From NCBI GenBank assembly GCA_049522565.1, contig JBEKNT010000379.1, positions 1 to 6,820 on the forward strand: DNA of 6,820 bases. Reading direction: 5' to 3'. The notes below the pieces were generated by a model. That model worked only from the letters and a program-made list of their open reading frames with translations. It ran no database searches and was not told the origin of the DNA. Numbering within the stretch: the stretch's first letter is position 1; the number at the start of each line of letters is the position of its first letter. The position numbers were made by a program, and so were the translations under genes. Positions 1 through 4,859 of the stretch are shown here, one piece after another. The stretch is from JASHVB01 sp049522565. Lineage in GTDB: Bacteria; Pseudomonadota; Alphaproteobacteria; Acetobacterales; Acetobacteraceae.

Positions 1-109
1 GCCAAGGATTGCGAATGTGTCTGGCATGCCATATATGGTAGCCTAATCAGGGGTTTATGGCATGTGGGTTGTGGTGGCGGTTGCTAGATAATACCGGATG
101 GATTGCAAA
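1..109. other. Upstream non-coding stretch with no gene recognised
   Basis: I recognise no gene here. The short palindrome CCATATATGG lies at 29-38 and a GATAAT word at 87-92, but neither has a convincing -35 partner. No tRNA cloverleaf or end of an infC gene is visible. A frame open from 57 runs into rpmI, but its translation resembles no protein before the L35 start. Together with the repeat and leader below, this makes a 356-nt gene-free region. Confidence 0.5.
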
Positions 110-180
110 GGCTCTGCCTTTGCTGGGGGTCCATGGGGGCAAAGCCCCCTGGCGGGTCCAGGGCAGAGCCCTGGCCTTGC
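110..180. repeat. GC-rich palindromic repeat with two hairpins
   Basis: Two adjacent stem-loops are visible. The first (131-152) has a 6-bp GGGGGC/GCCCCC-type stem with an AAA loop, one bulged T at 134, and three further pairs. The second (158-174) is a perfect 7-bp stem, CCAGGGC/GCCCTGG, with an AGA loop. In addition, GGCTCTGCC at 110-118 is the exact reverse complement of 162-170, so an outer pairing can compete with the second hairpin. The overall style matches palindromic intergenic repeats that I recall from Acetobacteraceae genomes; this recollection is unverified. It lies upstream of the inferred rpmI promoter. It could also serve as a terminator for an unseen upstream gene, although no T-tract follows it. 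Confidence 0.6.
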
Positions 181-219
181 TGCCTTCACCCGATTGCCCT
201 GCAAGCCCCCGGGGCCTTT

Positions 220-248
220 CTTGCGCTGCGACCGCCCCGCCGTTATAT
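220..248 (+). promoter_or_regulatory. Likely housekeeping-sigma promoter of the rpmI operon
   Basis: CTTGCG at 220-225 and TTATAT at 243-248 are separated by exactly 17 nt. They match 4/6 and 5/6 positions of the alphaproteobacterial housekeeping consensus CTTGAC-N17-CTATAT. Transcription would start near 255, giving a leader of about 100 nt before rpmI. The site lies just downstream of the palindromic repeat, which fits a gene-boundary position. The -35 match is imperfect and the call is by eye only. Confidence 0.45.
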
Positions 249-263
249 CCCCGCCCCTGTCTG

Positions 264-350
264 CGCGCCGGGCCTGGAAGGGCATGCCCGGCCGCGACCG
301 CTTGCCACCCCCTTGGTCCGTCGTCGGGCCGGCAAGCCCCAACGAAGGAG
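264..350 (+). promoter_or_regulatory. Structured 5' leader and ribosome-binding site of rpmI
   Basis: Two stem-loops can be drawn. Hairpin 1 (264-296) pairs 267-273 with 286-292 perfectly and extends by three pairs past a bulged C at 293. Hairpin 2 (300-337) pairs 300-306 with 331-337 (GCTTGCC/GGCAAGC, 7 bp). It continues after an 8-nt left-side bulge (307-314) into an inner 5-bp stem, 315-319 with 326-330. The Shine-Dalgarno sequence AAGGAG lies at 345-350, six nt before the ATG. The bulge bases CCTT (311-314) can pair with AAGG (345-348) of that site, forming a potential pseudoknot that would hide it. In E. coli, L20 represses rpmI-rplT translation through a pseudoknot at the rpmI start. 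An equivalent role here is inference from the drawn structure. Confidence 0.4.
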
Positions 351-356
351 AGCAAA

Positions 357-560
357 ATGCCCAAAGCGAAGACCAAGTCGTCGGTCAAGAAGCGGTTCAA
401 GATCACCGCGACCGGCAAGGTGCTGGCCGGCCCCGGCCGCAAGCGCCACAACCTGTCCGCACGCACCCAGAAGGCCATCCGCTCCAACCGCGGCAGCCAG
501 ACCTTGACCCACGAGGACGGCCTTACTGTGAAGCAGTGGGCTCCCTACGGGCTGCGGTAA
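357..560 (+). CDS. rpmI: Large-subunit ribosomal protein bL35
   Basis: This encodes a 67-residue, strongly basic protein of the 50S subunit, where L35 binds 23S rRNA. The sequence is a full-length L35: an MPKAKTKSSVKKRF start, then a central GPGRKRHNLSART segment, then the C-terminal LTVKQWAPYG ending. The family is usually about 64-67 residues. The ATG at 357 is chosen because it begins the conserved MPK sequence and is preceded by AAGGAG at 345-350 with a 6-nt spacer. The frame stays open upstream to 57, but that extension has no L35 similarity. rplT follows after 12 nt, and the two are almost certainly co-transcribed. infC, a frequent upstream partner, is not in the 356 nt before it. Confidence 0.97.
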   Translation: MPKAKTKSSVKKRFKITATGKVLAGPGRKRHNLSARTQKAIRSNRGSQTLTHEDGLTVKQWAPYGLR

Positions 561-572
561 GGAGACCCCGCC

Positions 573-926
573 ATGGCACGCGTCAAGCGCGGCACGACCA
601 CCCACGCGCGGCACAAGAAGGTCCTGGAGCAATCCAAGGGCTTCCGCGGCCGTACCTCCACCACCATTCGCGCGGCGCGGGAGCGGCTGGAGAAGTCGCT
701 GCAATACGCCTATCGCGACCGCCGCAACAAGAAGCGCGAATTCCGCGGCCTGTGGATCCAGCGCATCAATGCCGCGGTGCGCGAGCATGGCCTGACCTAC
801 TCGCGATTTATCGCCGGGCTGAAAAAGGCCGGCATCGAGATGGATCGCAAGGTGCTGGCCGCGATCGCCTTCGACGACTCCGCTGCGTTCGCGGAGATCG
901 TCCGGAAGGTGCAGGCCGCCCTCTGA
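573..926 (+). CDS. rplT: Large-subunit ribosomal protein bL20
   Basis: This encodes a 117-residue protein that binds 23S rRNA early in 50S assembly; 117-119 residues is the usual length. The N-terminal half is a basic extension beginning MARVKRG, with KGFRGR near residues 22-27. The globular C-terminal half contains the segments YAYRDRRNKKREFR and LWIQRINAAVREHGLTYSRF. The start is clear: AAGGAG at 559-564 overlaps the rpmI TAA stop and sits 8 nt before the ATG, which suggests translational coupling. In E. coli L20 is also the translational repressor of rpmI-rplT, and the leader before rpmI here could carry a comparable target. A GC-rich hairpin follows 27 nt after the stop. Confidence 0.97.
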   Translation: MARVKRGTTTHARHKKVLEQSKGFRGRTSTTIRAARERLEKSLQYAYRDRRNKKREFRGLWIQRINAAVREHGLTYSRFIAGLKKAGIEMDRKVLAAIAFDDSAAFAEIVRKVQAAL

Positions 927-953
927 TATCGTCCACCGCCGCGGATAGGACAG

Positions 954-980
954 AGGGCCGCCTGACCCGGGCGGCCCTTT
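954..980 (+). terminator. GC-rich hairpin between rplT and pheS; possible weak terminator or attenuator
   Basis: Bases 954-962 (AGGGCCGCC) pair perfectly with 970-978 (GGCGGCCCT), giving a 9-bp stem with a 7-nt loop at 963-969. Only TTT (978-980) follows, so it is a poor Rho-independent terminator and pheS starts 19 nt after the stem. A partial terminator that lowers synthetase output relative to the ribosomal proteins is a reasonable inference. I see no Phe-rich leader peptide like E. coli pheM before it, so classical leader-peptide attenuation is not supported. It might instead act as an mRNA processing or stability element. Confidence 0.5.
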
Positions 981-996
981 GCATGTGCGAGAGACC

Positions 997-2079
997 ATGA
1001 CCGACGATCTGCAAGCCCTTCAGGCCGAGACCGACGCCGCGCTCTCTGCCGCCACCGACCTGCGCGCCTGGGACGCGATACGCATCGCGGTGCTCGGGCG
1101 GAACGGCACGCTCACCGCGCTGCTGCGCGACATGGGCAAGATTCCGGCAGAGCAAAAGCGGGAGCGCGGCGCGGCGCTGAACCGGCTGAAGGACGCGCTG
1201 ACCGAGGCGATCGAGGCGCGTCGCCGCGCGCTGGAAAACGCCGAACTCGACGCGCGCATCGCCGCCGAGGGCATCGATCCGACGCTGCCGCCGCGGCCGC
1301 GCGAAACCGGGTTGATCCATCCGATCAGCCGCACCATCGAGGAGGTTGCGGCGATCTTCGGCGCCATGGGCTGCACCATCGCCGAGGGGCCGGACGTCGA
1401 AAGCGACTGGTACAATTTCACCGCGCTGAATATTCCGCCGCACCATCCGGCGCGTGCCGACCAGGACACGTTCTATCTACCGGCGGTGACATCCTCGGCC
1501 GGGGGCAATCTTCCCCCGCCGGTGCTGCGCACGCAGACCTCGCCGGTGCAGATCCGCACCATGCTGATGCAGCCGCCGCCGATCCGGGTGATCGTGATCG
1601 GCCGCACCTATCGGGCCGACCACGACGCGACGCACTCGCCGATGTTCCACCAGTGCGAGGGCCTGGTGATCGACCGCGACCTGAATCTTGGCCACCTGAA
1701 GGGCGCCCTGATCGACTTCCTGCGCACATTCTTCGGCATCGCCGACCTGCCGGTGCGGTTCCGCTCCAGCTACTTCCCGTTCACCGAGCCGTCGATGGAA
1801 GTGGATATCGGCTGGAATCGCCGCACCGGGGAGTTGGGCAAGGGCGACGACTGGTTGGAGATCCTCGGCAGCGGCATGGTGCATCCGCGCGTGCTGGCGA
1901 ATTGCGGCATCGATCCGCGCGAGTGGCAGGGCTTCGCCTGGGGCATGGGGGTCGAGCGCATCGCCATGCTGAAGCACGGCATCACCGATCTGCGGCCGTT
2001 CTTCGAATCCGATATCCGCTGGCTGCGGCATTACGGTTTTTCGCCCCTGGCGCCGACCATGTTGCATGAGGGGGTGTGA
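997..2079 (+). CDS. pheS: Phenylalanine--tRNA ligase alpha subunit
   Basis: This is the catalytic subunit of the cytoplasmic alpha2-beta2 enzyme that charges tRNA-Phe using phenylalanine and ATP. The product has 360 residues, somewhat longer than E. coli PheS (327). Residues 1 to about 90 are a helical, probably coiled-coil tRNA-binding arm. The class II catalytic core follows: motif 2 with GRTYRADHDATHSPMFHQ at 202-219, FPFTEPSMEVD at 260-270, and motif 3 GMGVER at 316-321. A small variable loop (SSAGGNLPPP) lies after DTFYLPA, before the LRTQTSPVQIRT stretch. The ATG at 997 is preferred over the in-frame TTG at 979 and GTG at 985, because those lie in or next to the preceding hairpin and add residues not typical of the family. 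The ribosome-binding site is weak (GAGAGA, 989-994). pheT begins 3 nt after the stop. Confidence 0.96.
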   Translation: MTDDLQALQAETDAALSAATDLRAWDAIRIAVLGRNGTLTALLRDMGKIPAEQKRERGAALNRLKDALTEAIEARRRALENAELDARIAAEGIDPTLPPRPRETGLIHPISRTIEEVAAIFGAMGCTIAEGPDVESDWYNFTALNIPPHHPARADQDTFYLPAVTSSAGGNLPPPVLRTQTSPVQIRTMLMQPPPIRVIVIGRTYRADHDATHSPMFHQCEGLVIDRDLNLGHLKGALIDFLRTFFGIADLPVRFRSSYFPFTEPSMEVDIGWNRRTGELGKGDDWLEILGSGMVHPRVLANCGIDPREWQGFAWGMGVERIAMLKHGITDLRPFFESDIRWLRHYGFSPLAPTMLHEGV

Positions 2080-2082
2080 GCG

Positions 2083-4548
2083 ATGAAGTTCACGCTCTCC
2101 TGGTTGAAGACGCATCTCGATACCGACGCGACGCTGGCGGACATCACCGCGACGCTGACTCGCATCGGGCTGGAATTGGAAGGCGTGGAGGACCCCACGA
2201 CCGCTTTGGCGTCGTTCCGCATCGCCCATGTGGTGGCGGCGGTGCAGCACCCGAATGCCGATCGGTTGCGGGTGTGCACGGTGGATACCGGCGATGGCAT
2301 CGTTTCCGTGGTGTGCGGCGCGCCGAATGCGCGCACCGGCATGAAGGGCGTGTTCGCCGCCCCGGGCAGCTTCATTCCGGGTACGCAGGTGACGCTGCGG
2401 GTGGGAGAAATCCGCGGCGTGCAGAGCGCCGGCATGTTGCTGTCGGCGCGCGAGATGGGCCTCGGCGAGGACCACAGCGGCATCATCGATCTGCCGCAGG
2501 ATGCGCCGGTCGTCGTGCCCTATGTGCGCTGGGCCGGGTTGGACGATCCGGTGATCGAGGTCAACGTCACGCCCAATCGCGGCGACTGTTTTTCCGTGCG
2601 TGGCATTGCGCGCGATCTGGCCGCGGCCGGTATCGGCACGTTGCAGCCGTGGCGGCCGGCGCGGATCGAGCCTCGGTTCGGCGGCGGTCCGCGCTGGCGG
2701 ATCGAGTTTCCCGAGGCGTGCCCGTGGATTCTCGGCCGCACCATCCGCGGTTTGAAGAACAGTCCGAGTCCGAAATGGTTGCAGGAGCGGCTGAGCTCGA
2801 TCGGGCTGCGGCCGATCAACGCGCTGGTGGACGTGACGAATTTCTTCACCGTCGATCTCGGGCGGCCGTTGCACGTGTTCGATGTGGCGAAGCTGACCGG
2901 CGACGTGCTGACGCTGCGGCGCGGCGGTGGCGAGACATTCCGGGCGTTGAACGGCAAGGACTACACGGCAACGGCGGAGGACTGCGTCATCGCCGACGCG
3001 GCCGGCGTGCAGTCGATGGCCGGCGTGATCGGCGGTGAGCAAACCGGCTGCGACTCCACCACCACGGCGGTGTTCGTCGAATGCGCGCTGTTCGATCCGG
3101 TGCGTGTCGCGCTGACCGGGCGGCGGCACCAGGTGGTCTCCGACGCGCGGCAGCGGTTCGAGCGCGGCATCGATCCGGCGCTGATGCCGGATGCGGTGGA
3201 GGCGGCCACCGCGATGATCCTGGAGCTGTGCGGCGGCGAGCCTGGCGCGATGACCGAGGCCGGCGCGCAACCGGCCTGGCAGCGCGACGCCACGCTGCGG
3301 TTCGCGCGGATCGCATCGTTCGGCGGCTCGGACATTCCGGCGGATGAGGCGGTGGAGTCGCTGCGGCGCCTCGGCTTCGGCGTGCGGGCGCGCGATGCGG
3401 AAACGGTAACGGTGGCGGTGCCGTCCTGGCGCAACGACGTTGCCGCGCCGGTGGTGCTCGACCAGGCACCGGACCTCGATCCGGCGGTGGCGGCGCAGGC
3501 CGCGGCGGGCTGTGTCGCGATCGAACCGGAATGCGACCTGGTGGAGGAGGTGCTGCGGCTGCGCGGGCTGGATGCGGTGCCACCGGTGTCGCTGCCGCGT
3601 GCCGCGCCGGTGCCGCTGCCGACGCTGACGTCGCATCAGCAGCGCGCCGAACTTGTGCGTCGCACGCTGGCGGCGCAGGGCCTGGCCGAGTGCGTCACGT
3701 TCAGCTTCATGGCCGCTGGCGACGCGGCCTTGTTCGGCGCGACGCCGGATGCGCTGCGGCTGAGCAATCCGATCGCGTCCGATCTGGACCAGTTGCGGCC
3801 GACGCCGATCGCGACGCTCGCGTTGGCGGCGAAGCGCAATGCGGCGCGCGGCTGGTCGGACGTGGCGCTGTTCGAGCTGGGGCCGGAATTCTCGGTGGAC
3901 GCCCGAGACGGCCAGCGGCTGGTGGTGGCGGGGTTGCGGGCCGGGAACACGCCGCGGCATTGGGCGGCGGCGGCGCGCCCGGTGGATGCGTTCGATGCGA
4001 AGGCGGATCTCTGGGCGGCGCTGGGCGCGCTCGGGGTGCCGATGGATGCGCTGATGGTGTCGGCGGATGCGGTGCCCGGGTTCTACCACCCGGGGCGTTC
4101 GGGCGTGGTGCGGCAGGGACCGAAGACGGTGCTTGGGAGTTTCGGCGAACTGCATCCGCGCGTGCTGGCGGCGCTCGACCTGACCGGGCCGGTGGCGGCG
4201 TTCGTGTTGAATTTGGACGCCGTGCCGGAGCCGAAACGCCGCCGGCGCGCGGCGCCAGAGCTGCCGCCGTTCCAGCCGCTGCGGCGCGATTTCGCGTTCC
4301 TGGCGGATCTGGGCGTCACCGCCGACGCGGTGCTGCGCGCGGCACGCGGGGCAGAGCGCACGCTGATCGCCGGCGTGTCGCTGTTCGATGTCTACGCGGG
4401 GGAGAAATTGCCCGAGGGCAAGAAGTCGCTGGCGATCGAGGTGGTGTTCCAGCCGCGCGAACGCACGTTGACCGATGCGGAGATCGAGGCGGCGTGCCAG
4501 AAGGTCATTTCCGCGGTGGTGAAAGCGACCGGGGCGATGCTGCGGTAG
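2083..4548 (+). CDS. pheT: Phenylalanine--tRNA ligase beta subunit
   Basis: This 821-residue subunit pairs with PheS and contributes tRNA binding and editing of mischarged Tyr-tRNA-Phe. The domains in order are: an N-terminal segment; an OB-fold tRNA-binding domain at about 40-150 (HPNADRLRVCTVDTG); a B3/B4 editing region at about 200-390 (GLRPINALVDVTNFF, GRPLHVFD); a B5 domain at about 398-500; a degenerate class II core; and a C-terminal FDX-ACB domain from about 730 (FQPLRRDFAFLAD). B5 carries an insertion: Asp452 of WRND and the DLVEE motif (485-489) are 32 residues apart instead of the usual 5, which accounts for most of the excess over E. coli PheT (795). The ribosome-binding site, a GAGGGGG run at 2068-2074, lies inside the end of pheS, so translation is probably coupled. 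Confidence 0.96.
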   Translation: MKFTLSWLKTHLDTDATLADITATLTRIGLELEGVEDPTTALASFRIAHVVAAVQHPNADRLRVCTVDTGDGIVSVVCGAPNARTGMKGVFAAPGSFIPGTQVTLRVGEIRGVQSAGMLLSAREMGLGEDHSGIIDLPQDAPVVVPYVRWAGLDDPVIEVNVTPNRGDCFSVRGIARDLAAAGIGTLQPWRPARIEPRFGGGPRWRIEFPEACPWILGRTIRGLKNSPSPKWLQERLSSIGLRPINALVDVTNFFTVDLGRPLHVFDVAKLTGDVLTLRRGGGETFRALNGKDYTATAEDCVIADAAGVQSMAGVIGGEQTGCDSTTTAVFVECALFDPVRVALTGRRHQVVSDARQRFERGIDPALMPDAVEAATAMILELCGGEPGAMTEAGAQPAWQRDATLRFARIASFGGSDIPADEAVESLRRLGFGVRARDAETVTVAVPSWRNDVAAPVVLDQAPDLDPAVAAQAAAGCVAIEPECDLVEEVLRLRGLDAVPPVSLPRAAPVPLPTLTSHQQRAELVRRTLAAQGLAECVTFSFMAAGDAALFGATPDALRLSNPIASDLDQLRPTPIATLALAAKRNAARGWSDVALFELGPEFSVDARDGQRLVVAGLRAGNTPRHWAAAARPVDAFDAKADLWAALGALGVPMDALMVSADAVPGFYHPGRSGVVRQGPKTVLGSFGELHPRVLAALDLTGPVAAFVLNLDAVPEPKRRRRAAPELPPFQPLRRDFAFLADLGVTADAVLRAARGAERTLIAGVSLFDVYAGEKLPEGKKSLAIEVVFQPRERTLTDAEIEAACQKVISAVVKATGAMLR

Positions 4549-4571
4549 GGAACGGCGTGCGGCGGGCAAGT

Positions 4572-4629
4572 AAGCGCCAAAACAGCGAGGCAACCAAGCG
4601 AGCAAAGCAAGCCGGTAGGCAGGTAGGCA
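4572..4629. repeat. T-free low-complexity stretch with 8-bp tandem repeat
   Basis: Bases 4572-4615 contain no T on the plus strand and consist of recurring GCAAG, AAGCG and GCGAG words. Two exact tandem copies of GGTAGGCA follow at 4614-4621 and 4622-4629, then a related GGCAAGTC that opens the left arm of the inverted repeat. Related GCAAG-type words appear in reverse orientation just outside the right arm (about 4838-4846). The stretch therefore looks like a variable outer flank of that element. No coding potential or defined function is seen. Confidence 0.5.
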
Positions 4630-4688
4630 GGCAAGTCATCGGACACCGAGTTGCACCGCGTGCACCCAGAGTTTCGCGGGGATATGTC

Positions 4689-4732
4689 AATCGCGGTAGG
4701 GACGCGCGTTATCGCGCGCCCCTACCGCGATT
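4689..4732. repeat. 20-bp near-perfect hairpin nested in the inverted repeat
   Basis: AATCGCGGTAGGG (4689-4701) pairs perfectly with CCCTACCGCGATT (4720-4732). After one A·C mismatch (4702/4719), six more pairs, CGCGCG with CGCGCG (4703-4708 with 4713-4718), close on a TTAT tetraloop. That is 19 of 20 pairs. The GTAGGG...CCCTAC ends recall widespread short palindromic repeats with GTAGGGGC-type ends, from memory only. Neither side has a T-run, so it is not a canonical terminator, although it could stop or stabilise both convergent transcripts. Confidence 0.8.
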
Positions 4733-4746
4733 CACTCCGCGCGCGA

Positions 4747-4765
4747 GATTGCCCGCAGGCAAATC
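4747..4765. repeat. Small second hairpin inside the inverted repeat
   Basis: TTGCC (4749-4753) pairs with GGCAA (4758-4762) across a CGCA loop, extended by GA/TC (4747-4748 with 4764-4765) past a bulged A at 4763. It lies between the large nested hairpin and the right arm, so the folded element would have a three-stem junction. A stem this short can arise by chance. Confidence 0.4.
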
Positions 4766-4859
4766 AACAGCCGAATTAAGCATCGTCTCTGCGAAACTCT
4801 GGGTGCACTCGGTGCGACTCGGTGTCCGATGACTTGCTGGCTTGCCGGCGTCCGATTGC

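Larger units (their letters stand above)
4631..4837. repeat. 207-nt compound inverted repeat with 47-bp arms
   Basis: The left arm (4631-4677) and right arm (4791-4837) are reverse complements over 47 positions with only two differences. In RNA the pair 4652/4816 would still form U·G, and 4659/4809 is a C·U mismatch. The arms run from GCAAGTCATCGGACACCGAG on the left to the matching CTCGGTGTCCGATGACTTGC on the right. The 113-nt interior holds two further hairpins (4689-4732 and 4747-4765). It fills most of the gap between the convergent 3' ends of pheT and the selD fusion, ending 22 nt from the latter's stop codon. It has no ORF of its own. It may be a REPIN- or MITE-like non-autonomous element, or two inserted copies of one dispersed repeat in opposite orientation. 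Transcribed RNA would form a long duplex from either strand. Confidence 0.85.

Noticed and set aside
57..356. In-frame N-terminal extension of rpmI
   Set aside because: L35 begins with the conserved MPK at 357, behind a good ribosome-binding site. The upstream residues include the translated repeat and leader and show no protein similarity.
927..953. Leader peptide controlling pheST by attenuation
   Set aside because: The 27 nt before the hairpin contain no start codon with a ribosome-binding site and no run of Phe codons.
979..996. TTG (979) or GTG (985) as the pheS start
   Set aside because: The TTG overlaps the base of the hairpin and neither has a suitable ribosome-binding site. The ATG at 997 gives the expected PheS N-terminus.
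98..1000. Plus-strand frame of 300 codons overlapping rpmI and rplT
   Set aside because: It is a shadow in another reading frame of two ribosomal protein genes with clear starts and ribosome-binding sites.
1477..4605. Very long minus-strand open frame of 1042 codons opposite pheS and pheT
   Set aside because: It lies antisense to two clearly real genes. Its translation is rich in Arg, His and Gln without recognisable domains, as expected from the complementary frame of GC-rich coding sequence.
4689..4732. Canonical Rho-independent terminator for pheT or selD
   Set aside because: The stem is strong, but neither strand has a U-tract after it. It was kept as a repeat hairpin with only a possible termination role.
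4614..4837. CRISPR array
   Set aside because: The repeats are inverted or short tandem copies. There are no regularly spaced direct repeats with unique spacers.
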